A stretch of 64,000 nucleotides of DNA from G958295645 sp965242735 (GCA_965242735.1 OZ251497.1:2418001-2482000); one strand, 5' to 3'. Numbered from the stretch's first letter, positions 36,926 to 46,234 are shown. Program-made: numbers and translations. Notes: generated by a model from the sequence alone, not told the origin.

Positions 36926-38418
36926 GCGACCGGCTTGTCTTGTTGATCCAGCTTGGTCCTCGCCCGCCGGCCAGGCGGACCCGGTTGGGACGAGGGCTCC
37001 GGAAGACCGGGCAGGTCCGGCTTCAGGGGGCGGACGATGTGACGGTAGCCCTCGGCGCTGATCACGCGCACTCGCGTGCCCTCTTCGATCCATTCGCTCT
37101 CCGAGACCACGTCGACCCGCTCGTCGCCGAAGAGGCCCACCCCAGCGGGCCGCAACGGCGTGACGGCCACGCCTTCGGCGCCGACGAGCTCCGTCCGCAC
37201 GCTGGCGGATGTGTAGCCTCCTCGCCGGTCCGTCGACTGGGACAATAGAACGCCGATGCGCTGCAGGCGCCAGTTGCCGGGCAACGCCCGCAGCAAGGCC
37301 CAGGCGCACGCCAGCACCAAGAGGATCGTCGCCGAGAGCACCCCGGCGGCGCGCGTGAAGTCGGTGCCCCCCGGCAAGTCGCCCAGCATCGCCATGAAGA
37401 TGCCTCCGGCAAGCGCCAGCCCTCCGACGATCCCGAACACGCCCATCCCCGGAATGACGAGCGCCTCCACGGCGAGCAGGACCACGCCCGCGCCCAGCAG
37501 GATGAGGCTCTCGATGCCCGCCAGCCCGATCAGCAGGTGCGATCCGAAGAAGAGCCCGAGCGAGAGGAGCCCGGCCAAGCCGGCCAAGCCGAAGCCGGCC
37601 GTCTTGACTTCGACGATCAGGCCGAGGAAGCCGATGGAAAGCAGGAACGGCGCGATGACCGGATTGGTGAAGAACCGAACCAGCCGCTCGGCCCAGTTGA
37701 CCTGGGCCTCGACGACCTCGGTGGACTCCAGATCCAACGCGCGGGCCAGCCCGGCCCAGTCGTCGACCACCTCGGCGTATCCGAGGCCGGCGGCTTCCTC
37801 CGCGGTCAGCGTGAGCAGCTTGCCGCGCTCCACGATGCCCTCGACCTCGATCTCCTCGTCCACCATCGCCTCGGCGATCGCAGGGTCCAGCCCGCGAGCT
37901 TCCGCCAAGGCGCGCATCCTGGCGCGCATCACCGACACCATCTTCTCGGACGCCTTCACGCCTTGGCCGTCCACGGGCGTGACGGCGCCCATGGCGGCGC
38001 CCCGGCGCATCAGCACCCGCTCGGCCGCCAGCGCGATCATGGCCCCTGCCGAGTAGGCGTGCATGTTGACGTAGGAGTAGACGGGGACCTCGGCCCGGCT
38101 GACGGCGCTCACGATCCGCTCCGCGGCGTCGACCCTCCCGCCGAACGTCTCGATGTCCAGCACCACGGCGCGCGCGCCCGACGCTTCGGCCTCCGCCAGC
38201 GTCCGTTCGAGGAACGGCGCCAACCCCATCTCCACCGTGCCGGTCACCGGCACCCGCACGACCGCCCGCTGCGCGGCCAGCGGCGCGAACAGCGCGAACG
38301 CGCCCAGCCCCGCCGTCGCCAGAGCCGCGCACAGGGCCGCAGCAACGCCTGGGACAGTCCGCTGGTGAGCCGCGTCGCTTGCCCGCGCGCCGGGGCTCCA
38401 ACGTGTTCCGTCGTTCAT
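36922..38418 (-). CDS. NfeD family membrane-bound serine protease (ClpP-like, long form)
   Basis: A 498-residue protein. After an N-terminal membrane or signal segment (ALCAALATAGLGAFALFAPLA) comes a ClpP-like domain with the nucleophile in YSAGAMIAL (S123), then about four to five membrane helices (FLLSIGFLGLIVEVKTAGFG to CAWALLRALP). A C-terminal OB-fold NfeD domain follows (LVGAEGVAVTPLRPAGVGLF...RVRVISAEGY). This is the long NfeD1b type. The ATG at 38418 follows AAGGAG. It heads an operon with FloA, with which NfeD proteins cooperate in membrane quality control. Confidence 0.93.
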   Translation of the reverse strand: MNDGTRWSPGARASDAAHQRTVPGVAAALCAALATAGLGAFALFAPLAAQRAVVRVPVTGTVEMGLAPFLERTLAEAEASGARAVVLDIETFGGRVDAAERIVSAVSRAEVPVYSYVNMHAYSAGAMIALAAERVLMRRGAAMGAVTPVDGQGVKASEKMVSVMRARMRALAEARGLDPAIAEAMVDEEIEVEGIVERGKLLTLTAEEAAGLGYAEVVDDWAGLARALDLESTEVVEAQVNWAERLVRFFTNPVIAPFLLSIGFLGLIVEVKTAGFGLAGLAGLLSLGLFFGSHLLIGLAGIESLILLGAGVVLLAVEALVIPGMGVFGIVGGLALAGGIFMAMLGDLPGGTDFTRAAGVLSATILLVLACAWALLRALPGNWRLQRIGVLLSQSTDRRGGYTSASVRTELVGAEGVAVTPLRPAGVGLFGDERVDVVSESEWIEEGTRVRVISAEGYRHIVRPLKPDLPGLPEPSSQPGPPGRRARTKLDQQDKPVA

Positions 38419-38629
38419 GGCCGCTACTCCTTGCCGATGACAGTCCAATCGGCCCGCCGGGTCCAGGTCTTCCTTCGCTCCGAAGCCAATTACGCGCCCG
38501 CGCCCGAAACCCTTCCAGCGAGTCGGCTGCCCCGGCCGAGCCCCCGCGGGCGCCTTCCTGGCCCGAGACCTCCCTTCAATCTAGCCTCCTCCCGGCCGCA
38601 AGCGAGCGCGTCCGCCGCCCCCCGCGTGC

Positions 38630-38635
38630 TATCTT
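38630..38635 (+). promoter_or_regulatory. Possible extended -10 promoter for the enoyl-CoA hydratase gene
   Basis: TGCTATCTT at 38627-38635 is an extended -10 (TGn plus TATCTT), 50 bp before the ATG. The rest of the divergent gap to nfeD (38419-38685) holds no gene that I can support. Confidence 0.42.
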
Positions 38636-38685
38636 TGTCGGTTCCCGTCCGCACGCCCGTTCCTCCTTACAGCAAGGCGCCCGCC

Positions 38686-39486
38686 ATGTCCGACAAGGTC
38701 CTCGTCCACTACGAATCGCGCGGCGGCGTCGCGCTCGTGACGCTGGACGACCCCCCGGCCAACACCTACACGCACGAAATGATGCGCCAGCTCGACGACG
38801 CCGTGCTCAAGGCGCGCTTCGACGACGCCGTCCACGTGATCGTGGTGACGGGCAAGGGCGAGAAGTTCTTCTGCGCCGGGGCGGACATCGGCATGCTGGC
38901 CGGCGTGACCGCCGAGTTCAAGTACAACTTCTGCCTCCACGCCAACGAGACGCTCAACCGCTTGGAGCACACGCCCAAGCTGGTGGTCGCCGCGCTCGCC
39001 GGCCACGCCGTGGGCGGCGGGCTGGAGATCGCGATGGCCGCCGACATTCGCGTGGCGCGGGCGGGCGCGGGCAAGACGGGCCTGCCGGAAGTCCGCTTGG
39101 GCGTGCTGCCGGGCACGGGGGGCACGCAGCGGCTGGCCAGGCTGGTGGGCAAGTCGCGGGCCATCGAGCTCATGGCCACGGGCAGCACCTTCGGGTTCGA
39201 CCGGGCGGCCGAGCTGGGGCTCGTCAACGAACTCTGGGAGGCCGAGTCGCACGCGGCGTTCATGGAGCGCGTCATGGAGTACGCGCGCGGGTTCTGTCCG
39301 CCGGGCAAGGCTGCGAAGGCGGTGGGGGCCATCAAGCGCTCGGTGCAGACGGGCGCGGAGGTACCGTTCGAGTCGGCGTTGGGACTGGAGCGCGAACTGC
39401 AGCAGCAGCTGTTCGCCAGCGACGACGCCCGCGAAGGACTCCAGGCCTACGTGGAGAAGCGCAAGCCCGAGTTCCGGGGCGGCTGA
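38686..39486 (+). CDS. Enoyl-CoA hydratase/isomerase family protein
   Basis: A 266-residue crotonase-fold enzyme. The oxyanion-hole blocks are FCAGADIGMLAG (residues about 64-75) and LAGHAVGGGLEIAMAADIRVA. The catalytic Glu region EVRLGVLPGTGGTQRLARLVG contains the Glu typical of hydratases. It adds water to trans-2-enoyl-CoA in beta-oxidation. It is the first gene of a run on this strand that includes aldehyde dehydrogenase, thiolase, 3-hydroxyacyl-CoA dehydrogenase and a second hydratase. A 118-bp gap to the next gene contains the palindrome GCAACGTTGC. Confidence 0.93.
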   Translation: MSDKVLVHYESRGGVALVTLDDPPANTYTHEMMRQLDDAVLKARFDDAVHVIVVTGKGEKFFCAGADIGMLAGVTAEFKYNFCLHANETLNRLEHTPKLVVAALAGHAVGGGLEIAMAADIRVARAGAGKTGLPEVRLGVLPGTGGTQRLARLVGKSRAIELMATGSTFGFDRAAELGLVNELWEAESHAAFMERVMEYARGFCPPGKAAKAVGAIKRSVQTGAEVPFESALGLERELQQQLFASDDAREGLQAYVEKRKPEFRGG

Positions 39487-39604
39487 GTTGGGCGGCGCAA
39501 GCGGCGAGGCGACTGCGGACGCCGTCCGAGCGAGGCGCGGCGCCTGCGCCGGGAGGCGTCCGCGCAACGTTGCCCGCGCCGTCCGCGCGACCGGGAGCTG
39601 ACCC

Positions 39605-41071
39605 GTGGCGGACGCGGCGGAAACCGTGCGCGACCAGCTCTGGATCGGCGGCGAATGGCGCGACGCGGAGGCGGGCAGCACGTTCGAGTCGGTGAATCCC
39701 GCGACGGACGAGACGATCGCCGACGTGGCCGAAGCCCGGGCGGAGGACGTGGACCGCGCCGTGCGCGCCGCCCGGGCCGCCTTCGCGTCCGCCGAATGGC
39801 GGCACATGGATCCGGGAAAGCGGTCGCGCCTGCTGTGGAAGCTCGCCGACCTGGTGGACCGGGACGCCGACGATCTCGCCCGGCTGGAGACGCGAGACAA
39901 CGGCAAGCCCTTCTTCGAGGCGCGGCGGGTGGACCTGCCTTCGGTCGCTCGGACGCTGCGCTACTACGCGGGACTGGCCGACAAGATTCAAGGCGACGTG
40001 GTGCCCGTGCCCGGGCCGTTCCTCAACTACGCCTTGCGCGAGCCCGTGGGCGTCGTCGGCGCCGTCGTCCCTTGGAACTTTCCGCTGTCGATGGCGGCGT
40101 GGAAGGTCGCGCCGGCCCTGGCGTGCGGCAACGCGGTCGTGCTGAAGCCGGCGGAGCAGACGCCGCTGACGGCCCTGCGCCTGGGCGAGCTGGCGTCGGA
40201 GGCGGGCTTTCCCGCGGGCGTCCTCAACGTGGCGCCGGGGTTCGGAGAGACGGCGGGTGCCGCGCTGGTTCGTCATCCGGGCGTGGACGCGATCTCGTTC
40301 ACGGGCTCGACCGAAACGGGGCGGGTCGTGATGCGCGACGCGGCGGCGACGCTCAAGCCCGTGTCGCTGGAGCTGGGCGGCAAGTCGCCCAACGTGGTGT
40401 TCGCGGACGCCGATCTCGGCCAGGCCGTCAAGGGCGCGTCCACGGGCATCTTCTACGGCAAGGGCGAGGTGTGCGCCGCGGGCAGCCGCATTCTGGTCGA
40501 GGAGACGGTGCACGACGAATTCGTGGCCGGACTGGCGGCGCGCGCCACGCGGATGCCGGCGGGGGACCCGATGGACCCGAAGACGCGCTTGGGCGCCGTC
40601 GTCAGCAAAGAACAACTGGAACGCGTGATGGGCTACATCGAGGCGGGCACGGCGGAAGGCGCGCGGCTCGAGGCCGGCGGCACGCGCGCCAGCGTCGGCG
40701 GGCGCGGCAACTTCGTCGACGCCACCGTGTTCTCCGGCGTCGATGCCGACATGACCATCGCGCGCGAGGAGATCTTCGGCCCCGTGGCGGCCGTGATTCC
40801 GTTTCGGGACGCCGCCGACGCCGTGGCCAAGGCCAACGATTCGAGCTACGGGCTGGCGGCCGGCGTCTGGACCCGCGACGTGGGCAAGGCGCACCGGGTG
40901 GCCGCGGCCATCGACGCCGGAACCGTCTGGGTCAACACGTACAACCAGTACGCGCCCGCTTCGCCGTTCGGCGGCTGCAAGGAGAGCGGCTTCGGGCGCG
41001 ACCTGGGCTTTCAGACGGCCCTGGAGAAATACACCCGGGTCAAGAGCGTATGGGTGGCCCTGGACGGATAG
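39605..41071 (+). CDS. NAD-dependent aldehyde dehydrogenase
   Basis: A 488-residue ALDH superfamily enzyme starting at GTG 39605. Cofactor and active-site motifs are VVPWNFPLSMAAWKVAPALA, FTGSTETGR, the catalytic Glu in LELGGKSPNVVF and the nucleophile C290 in GEVCAAGSR. EEIFGPVAAVIPF closes the active site. The overall type resembles betaine- or phenylacetaldehyde-dehydrogenase-like members. It would oxidise an aldehyde to an acid feeding the neighbouring CoA-ester pathway. The exact substrate is not deducible. The gene precedes the thiolase by 26 bp. Confidence 0.92.
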   Translation: MADAAETVRDQLWIGGEWRDAEAGSTFESVNPATDETIADVAEARAEDVDRAVRAARAAFASAEWRHMDPGKRSRLLWKLADLVDRDADDLARLETRDNGKPFFEARRVDLPSVARTLRYYAGLADKIQGDVVPVPGPFLNYALREPVGVVGAVVPWNFPLSMAAWKVAPALACGNAVVLKPAEQTPLTALRLGELASEAGFPAGVLNVAPGFGETAGAALVRHPGVDAISFTGSTETGRVVMRDAAATLKPVSLELGGKSPNVVFADADLGQAVKGASTGIFYGKGEVCAAGSRILVEETVHDEFVAGLAARATRMPAGDPMDPKTRLGAVVSKEQLERVMGYIEAGTAEGARLEAGGTRASVGGRGNFVDATVFSGVDADMTIAREEIFGPVAAVIPFRDAADAVAKANDSSYGLAAGVWTRDVGKAHRVAAAIDAGTVWVNTYNQYAPASPFGGCKESGFGRDLGFQTALEKYTRVKSVWVALDG

Positions 41072-41097
41072 CCTGCACGCGACCGAGCGGCTGATCC

Positions 41098-42360
41098 GTG
41101 CGAGAGGCGTGGATCGTGGACGCCGTCCGCACGCCCATCGGACGGCACGGCGGGGCCTTGGCGCCGGTTCGGCCGGACGACTTGGCGGCCGTCGTGGTGG
41201 ACGCGCTGCTGGCGCGCGCGGGATTTCCGGCGGAGCTGGTGGACGACGTGGTGCTCGGATGCGCCAACCAAGCGGGCGAAGACAACCGCAACGTGGCGCG
41301 CATGGCCTTGCTGCGGGCCGGCTTGCCCGTCGGCGTGCCCGGCCAGACGGTCAACCGGCTGTGCGGCTCGGGCATGCAGGCCGTGGCGGCGGCGTTCCAC
41401 GCGATCCGGGCAGGCGAGGGCACGGCGTTCGTCGCCGGCGGCGTCGAATCGATGAGCCGCGCGCCGTGGGTGATGCTCAAGCCCGAGCGCGCGCACGCCC
41501 GGGGCGTTCCCGAGGTGGCGGACACGGTGCTGGGATGGCGGTTCCCCAATCCGCGCTTCTCCGCCGCGTGGACGGCCGGCCTCGGAGAGACGGCCGAGAC
41601 CGTGGCCCGCGAGTTCGGGGTGTCGCGCGAGGCGCAGGACGCCTTCGCCCTGGCCAGCCAGCGCAAGGCGGCGGAGGCGGCGGAGGCCGGACGCTTCGCC
41701 GACGAGACGGTGCCGGTCCTCCACCACCGGGGTGCGATCTGCGGCCTCCGGCGCGAGGCTGGCGGACTCGTCGCCCCCGCCGAGCGGCCGGGCGGGCGCC
41801 CGGGCGACCCCGCACGGGTGGACCGAGACGAGCATCCGCGGCCCGAAGCGACGCCGGAAGGGCTGGCGGCGCTCCGTCCGGTGTTCTCGAAGAACGGCAC
41901 GGTGACGGCCGGCAATTCGTCGGGGATCAACGACGGGGCCGCCGCCCTGCTGGTGGTCGAGGGGAGAAGGGCGGCGGAGCTGGGCCTGGAGCCGATGGCG
42001 AAGATCCGGGCCACGGCCGTGGCCGGAGTGGACCCGGCGCGCATGGGCATTGGCCCGGTCCCCGCCTCGCGGCGCTGCCTGGAGCGGGCGGGCGCGTCCG
42101 GCGGCGACATCGACTTGGCCGAAGTGAACGAAGCGTTCGCGGCGCAGGCCGTGCCGTGCGTGCGGGAAATCGGCCTGGACGCCGACCGGGTGAACGTCAA
42201 CGGCGGCGCGATCGCGCTGGGACACCCCATCGGTTGCTCCGGCGCCCGCATCCTGGTCACGCTGGCCCACGAGATGCGGCGGCGCGACGCGTCGCTCGGG
42301 CTGGCGACGATGTGCGTCGGCGTGGGCCAGGGCGTCGCGGCCCTGCTGGAGAGGGCCTGA
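41098..42360 (+). CDS. Acetyl-CoA acyltransferase (thiolase)
   Basis: A 420-residue thiolase. The nucleophile is C89 in NRLCGSGMQAV. The His of NEAFAAQ and GGAIALGHPIGCSG, with its second Cys, complete the active site. It cleaves 3-ketoacyl-CoA (or makes it in reverse). A 20-residue Gly/Arg/Pro-rich insert lies near 215-235, before the conserved RVDRDEHPRP. The pattern around VDRDEHPRPE is shared with PaaJ/PcaF-type thiolases of beta-ketoadipyl-CoA and with FadA, so either is possible. The GTG start at 41098 gives REAWIVDAVRTPIGR. It is 2 bp from the next gene. Confidence 0.92.
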   Translation: MREAWIVDAVRTPIGRHGGALAPVRPDDLAAVVVDALLARAGFPAELVDDVVLGCANQAGEDNRNVARMALLRAGLPVGVPGQTVNRLCGSGMQAVAAAFHAIRAGEGTAFVAGGVESMSRAPWVMLKPERAHARGVPEVADTVLGWRFPNPRFSAAWTAGLGETAETVAREFGVSREAQDAFALASQRKAAEAAEAGRFADETVPVLHHRGAICGLRREAGGLVAPAERPGGRPGDPARVDRDEHPRPEATPEGLAALRPVFSKNGTVTAGNSSGINDGAAALLVVEGRRAAELGLEPMAKIRATAVAGVDPARMGIGPVPASRRCLERAGASGGDIDLAEVNEAFAAQAVPCVREIGLDADRVNVNGGAIALGHPIGCSGARILVTLAHEMRRRDASLGLATMCVGVGQGVAALLERA

Positions 42361-42362
42361 GC

Positions 42363-43271
42363 ATGGCGAGCGGCGGCAAGGCGGGAGCGGCGGCCCCGGG
42401 CGCGCCCGTCCCGCCGTTCGCCGGCGTCGCGGTCCTCGGGGCCGGAACGATGGGCCACGGCATCGCCCACGCGGCGGCGACGGCGGGGTATCCGACTTGG
42501 CTGCACGACGCGGACGAGGCGCAGCTGCGGCGCGGGACGGCGCGCGTCGCGGCGACGCTGGACAAGGGCGTGCGGCTGGGCAAGCTCGAGGTCGGCGAGC
42601 GCGACGCCGCCCTGGCCAGGGTCCGGGCCGAGCCTCGGCTGGCGGACGCCGTGCAGCACGCCGGCTTGGTGGTCGAGGCCGTGCCCGAGTCCATGGAGCT
42701 CAAGCGGACGCTGTTCGCCGCCGTGGCCGAGGTCGTCTCCCGCGGCGCCGTGCTGGCCACCAACACGTCCTCCCTTTCGATCGGCGCGATGGCCGACGGC
42801 CTGCCGGTCCCGGAGCGGTTCGCCGGCCTTCACTTCTTCAACCCCGTCCACCGGATGGCGCTCGTCGAGGTCGTCAAGGGTCCCCGCACGGGTCCCGACA
42901 CGCTGGCGCGCTGCCTCGCGTTCGCCCGCGACCTGGGCAAGGAGCCCATCGTGGTGAACGACTCGCCGGGCTTCGCGTCGTCCCGGCTGGGCGTGGCGCT
43001 GGGTCTGGAGGCCATCCGCATGGTCGAGGCCGGGGTGGCGTCGCCCGCCGACATCGACAAGGCCATGGAACTCGGCTACCGCCACGCGATGGGCCCGCTC
43101 AGGGTCACCGACCTCGTGGGCCTGGACGTGCGGCTGGGCATCGCGCGCCACCTGCACGAGACGCTGGGCGCCGACGCCTTTCGTCCCCCCGCCCTGCTGG
43201 AGCGGATGGTCGCCGAGGGGAAGCTCGGCAAGAAGTCCGGCCAGGGGTTCTACGAATGGGAGAGCTCGTGA
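42363..43271 (+). CDS. 3-Hydroxyacyl-CoA dehydrogenase
   Basis: A 302-residue enzyme with an N-terminal Rossmann fold (VAVLGAGTMGHGIAHAAATAG, about 22-42), ATNTSSLSIGAMA, the active-site His in GLHFFNPVHRMALVEV, and a C-terminal helical domain ending GKKSGQGFYEWESS. It oxidises (S)-3-hydroxyacyl-CoA with NAD. It stands alone, not fused to a hydratase as in FadB, but its GTGA overlap with the following hydratase gene supports the same task split over two proteins. Confidence 0.94.
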   Translation: MASGGKAGAAAPGAPVPPFAGVAVLGAGTMGHGIAHAAATAGYPTWLHDADEAQLRRGTARVAATLDKGVRLGKLEVGERDAALARVRAEPRLADAVQHAGLVVEAVPESMELKRTLFAAVAEVVSRGAVLATNTSSLSIGAMADGLPVPERFAGLHFFNPVHRMALVEVVKGPRTGPDTLARCLAFARDLGKEPIVVNDSPGFASSRLGVALGLEAIRMVEAGVASPADIDKAMELGYRHAMGPLRVTDLVGLDVRLGIARHLHETLGADAFRPPALLERMVAEGKLGKKSGQGFYEWESS

Positions 43272-44038
43272 GCGGCGGCGCCGTCCGGACCGCCGTGAGC
43301 GGCGCCGTCGCCGAGGTGGAGATCCACCGGCCCGAGAAGCGCAACGCCCTGAACGAGGCCGTGCGGCAGGCGCTGGCCGAAGCCTTCGACCGCTTGGCCG
43401 TCCAGGACGACGTCAAGGTCGCGATCCTCCACGGCGCGGGCGCCGCCTTCGCCGCGGGCGCGGACGTCAGCGAGTTCGCGTCTCGCACGCCGGACGAACA
43501 GCGCGAAGTCTACGCGCGCCGCCGGGTCTACGACGCGCTGGCCGGCTTCCCGAAGCCGTTGGTCTGCGCCGTCCACGGCTTCTGCATCGGCGGCGGCGCC
43601 GAGCTCGCGCTGGCGTGCGATCTTCGCGTGGCCGACGCCACGGCCCGGTTCGGCCAGTTCGAGATCCGCCTCGGCCTGATCCCCGGCGCCGGCGGCACGC
43701 AGCGGCTGGCCCGCCTGGTCGGCCCCGGCCAAGCGCTCCGCCTCGGCCTGACCGGCGACTTGATCGACGCGGCAGAGGCCCACCGCATCGGCTTGGTGGA
43801 ATACTTGGCCGACGAGGGTCAGCACCTCGAGACGGCCCGCCAGGTCGCCCGCCGCATTGCCCGGTGGAGCCCCTTTGCTCTCCAAATCCTAAAGAAAGCC
43901 GTGCACGAATCCCAGGAGCGGAGCCTGTCGGCCGGCTTGGCGCTCGAGAAGGAGCTTTTCTTGGAGACCTTCGCGTCCGAGGCGGGCCGCGAGGGCGTGC
44001 GGGCGTTCGTCGAACGGCAACGGGCGGACCGGAGCTAG
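43268..44038 (+). CDS. Enoyl-CoA hydratase
   Basis: A 256-residue crotonase-fold enzyme starting at GTG 43268, which overlaps the dehydrogenase stop. Motifs are AEVEIHRPEKRNALN at the start, FAAGADVSEFA and VHGFCIGGGAELALACDLRVA for the oxyanion hole, and EIRLGLIPGAGGTQRLARLVG with the catalytic Glu. It is a second hydratase in this cluster besides the one at 38686. They may serve different chain lengths. Confidence 0.93.
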   Translation: MSGGAVRTAVSGAVAEVEIHRPEKRNALNEAVRQALAEAFDRLAVQDDVKVAILHGAGAAFAAGADVSEFASRTPDEQREVYARRRVYDALAGFPKPLVCAVHGFCIGGGAELALACDLRVADATARFGQFEIRLGLIPGAGGTQRLARLVGPGQALRLGLTGDLIDAAEAHRIGLVEYLADEGQHLETARQVARRIARWSPFALQILKKAVHESQERSLSAGLALEKELFLETFASEAGREGVRAFVERQRADRS

Positions 44039-44053
44039 AGGACGCGCTGCCGG

Positions 44054-44371
44054 ATGTCCTTCGCGACGTGGAGCCGGACGGCGTGGGTCTATCATGTCCT
44101 GTTTGCCTTTGCGGTGACGTGGCCGGGCCAGACGCTGGTCAACGCGCCCGCCCCGTTCGTGCTGGGCCTGCCGCGGCAGATGGCTTGGATCGCCGCTTGG
44201 CTGGTCGGCAGCCTGTTCGTTCTGTGGCGGATGGACGCGGCTCGGGGGCGGGCCGAGCGCGAGCGGTCCGAGCCCGAGCGGCCCGAGGCAGACGTGGCGT
44301 CGCGCGCCGAAGGGCCGGGACCCGAGCGCGCCCGCTCCCGACGCGCTCCGCAAGGCAGCCGCCGTGGATAG
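44054..44371 (+). CDS. Small membrane partner of a symporter (DUF3311-like)
   Basis: A 105-residue protein with two hydrophobic segments (VLFAFAVTWPGQTLVNAPAPFVLGLP and WIAAWLVGSLFVLW). The arrangement with PFVLGLPRQMAWIA resembles DUF3311 proteins that sit before sodium:solute symporters. The last 45 residues are a charged low-complexity tail. Its end overlaps the symporter start by 8 bp, which supports a small-subunit role. Family assignment is by pattern only. Confidence 0.65.
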   Translation: MSFATWSRTAWVYHVLFAFAVTWPGQTLVNAPAPFVLGLPRQMAWIAAWLVGSLFVLWRMDAARGRAERERSEPERPEADVASRAEGPGPERARSRRAPQGSRRG

Positions 44372-45824
44372 GTTCGGCCTGATCGCGCTGGTCGTCGCGG
44401 CGTACTTGGCCGCGACGCTGGCGGTGGGCTTGGCGGCCGGGCGCCGGGCGTCCAAGAGCGTGCAGGGCTACGTCGCCGGCGACCGGGACTTCGGACTGCT
44501 GGTCATGTACTTCGTCACGGGGGCGTCGGTGTTCTCGGCGTTCGCGTTTCTGGGCGGGCCGGGGTGGGCGTACTCCCGGGGCACGGCGGCCTTCTACATC
44601 CTGTCCTACGGCGTGCTGGGGATGGCGCCGTGGTACGCGATCGGACCCAAGGCCGCGGCGCTGGGCCGGCGGTTCGGCTTCGTCACCCAAGCGCAACTGC
44701 TCACGGGCCGCTTTCCGTCTCGAGGGCTCTCGGCGCTGATGGCGGCGCTGACGCTGGCGGCCTTCGTGCCGTACGTGACGATCCAGGTCTCGGGCGCCGG
44801 AATCGTGATCGAAGCGGTGACGGGCGGGCGGGTGCCCATGTGGGCCGGCGCGGCCGTGGCGTACGGCGTGGTGCTGGTCTACGTGCTGGCCAGCGGGGTC
44901 TCGGCGGTGGGATGGACCAACGCGTTTCAGGGAGTGTTCATGCTGGCCATCGCCTGGACGCTGGGACTCTACCTGCCCGCCAAGCTGCACGGCGGCGTGG
45001 GTCCGATGTTCCAGGACATCTTGGCGGCGCGTCCCGAACTGCTGTCGCTGCCGGGCTTGGACAATGCCGGAAACGCATGGACCTGGGGCGCGTATTCGAC
45101 GTCGATCCTCGTCAGCGCGATCGGCTTCACCATGCTGCCCCACTTGTTCATGAAGGCGTACACGGCCAAGGACGACCGCACGATCCGGCGAACCGTCGTC
45201 CTCTTCCCCACGTTCCAGCTCTTCCTGATCCCGGTCTTTCTGATCGGCTTCGCGGGCGTGCTCTTCCCGGAAGCGCCCCCGCAACCGGACATGGTGCTGC
45301 CGTCGCTGATCCTTCGCACCGAACTGCCCGCCCTCGTCGTGGGGCTCTTCTGCGCCGGCGCGCTCTCGGCGTCGATGTCCACGGGGGACGCCCTGCTCCA
45401 CGCCGGCGCGTCCGTGGCGGTGGAGGACGGCGTCCAACCGTTCCGCAAGCTCTCGGACGCCGCGCGCCGCCGGCTGATGCGCGTGCTGGTCGTGGCCGTC
45501 GGAGGGCTGGCCTACGCGCTGGCGCTGGCGGAGACCGCGTCGCTGGTCGAGCTCCTGCTGGCCTCGTACGGCATCGTCTGCCAGTTCATGCCGGCGATGC
45601 TGGCGGCGATGTACTGGAGGCGGGCCACCACGGCGGGCGTCGCGGCAGGGCTGGTCGCGGGCTCCGCCGTGGCCGTGTTCTTCTTTCTCAACCCGGCCCT
45701 GAAGCCGCTGGGCATGCACGAAGGCATCTTGGGCCTGATCGTCCACCTGCCGGTGCTGTTGTTGGTCAGCTTGGCGGGCAAGCGCCAAGACCCCGCGCAC
45801 GTGGCGCGGTACGTGGATGTCTGA
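44364..45824 (+). CDS. Sodium:solute symporter family transporter
   Basis: A 486-residue SSS-family protein with about 12-13 helices. The helix-1 block GYVAGDRDFGLLVMYFVTGASVFSAFAFLGGPGWAYSRG and the late FCAGALSASMSTGDALLHAGAS block (Na+ site) are typical. It is related to the PanF/YodF-type group. Both ends overlap neighbours: 8 bp with the small membrane protein before and 8 bp with chorismate mutase after. Location beside beta-oxidation genes suggests import of an organic acid, but this is inferred. Confidence 0.9.
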   Translation: MDRFGLIALVVAAYLAATLAVGLAAGRRASKSVQGYVAGDRDFGLLVMYFVTGASVFSAFAFLGGPGWAYSRGTAAFYILSYGVLGMAPWYAIGPKAAALGRRFGFVTQAQLLTGRFPSRGLSALMAALTLAAFVPYVTIQVSGAGIVIEAVTGGRVPMWAGAAVAYGVVLVYVLASGVSAVGWTNAFQGVFMLAIAWTLGLYLPAKLHGGVGPMFQDILAARPELLSLPGLDNAGNAWTWGAYSTSILVSAIGFTMLPHLFMKAYTAKDDRTIRRTVVLFPTFQLFLIPVFLIGFAGVLFPEAPPQPDMVLPSLILRTELPALVVGLFCAGALSASMSTGDALLHAGASVAVEDGVQPFRKLSDAARRRLMRVLVVAVGGLAYALALAETASLVELLLASYGIVCQFMPAMLAAMYWRRATTAGVAAGLVAGSAVAVFFFLNPALKPLGMHEGILGLIVHLPVLLLVSLAGKRQDPAHVARYVDV

Positions 45825-46230
45825 CGCGGGGCGCGAAGAGGCGGCCGGCGACGGCGGGCGCGGGCCTCGGCCGGTCCGACGAAGCGACAGCGCGGCAGGC
45901 GCGGACCTCGGCCGGTCCGACGAAGCAGGCGGGGCCGACAAGGCAGGCCGGTCCACCGAGGCGAAGGCGCGCGAGGCGCTGGCGCGCCTGCGAGAGGAAA
46001 TCCTGGCCTGCGACGAGGACTTGGTGCGGGTCGTCAGCCGCCGGTGCGCGCTGGTTCAGGAAGTCGGGCGCCTCAAGCGCGGCCTGGGACTGCCGGTCAC
46101 CGATCCTTCGCGGGAGGCTTCGGTCGTGCGCCGGGCCGCCGAAATGGCCCGCGCGCTCGGTCTCGACGAGGAACTCGTGCGCGACTTGCTGTGGAAGGTG
46201 ATGGCCTCGGCGCGAGCGGACCAGCAGTAG
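45817..46230 (+). CDS. Chorismate mutase (AroQ type II)
   Basis: A 137-residue protein whose second half (about 50-135) is an all-helical AroQ domain: ALARLREEILACDEDLVRVVSRRCALVQEVGRLKRG...LPVTDPSREASVVRR. The conserved Arg, Lys and Glu positions of the family are present. It converts chorismate to prephenate for Tyr/Phe synthesis. The first 45 residues are a low-complexity extension built from the tandem repeat at 45865-45926. It may be a stand-alone mutase, since no prephenate dehydratase is attached or adjacent. Confidence 0.87.
   Translation: MSDAGREEAAGDGGRGPRPVRRSDSAAGADLGRSDEAGGADKAGRSTEAKAREALARLREEILACDEDLVRVVSRRCALVQEVGRLKRGLGLPVTDPSREASVVRRAAEMARALGLDEELVRDLLWKVMASARADQQ
45865..45926. 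repeat. Tandem repeat, 41-bp offset, in the chorismate mutase N-terminus
   Basis: CCTCGGCCGGTCCGACGAAG occurs at 45865 and 45906, and GGCGCGG before it is shared. The copies contain the hairpin GGACC...GGTCC. The unit order (GCGCGG, hairpin, CGACGAA) resembles the pair at 6828/6903. The offset of 41 bp changes frame between copies. Confidence 0.82.
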
Positions 46231-46234
46231 GCGG

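Noticed and set aside
39521..39592. GCCGTCCG repeat at 57-bp offset before the aldehyde dehydrogenase
   Set aside because: The match is short and simple in composition, and the offset is outside the 73-76 group; likely chance at this GC content.
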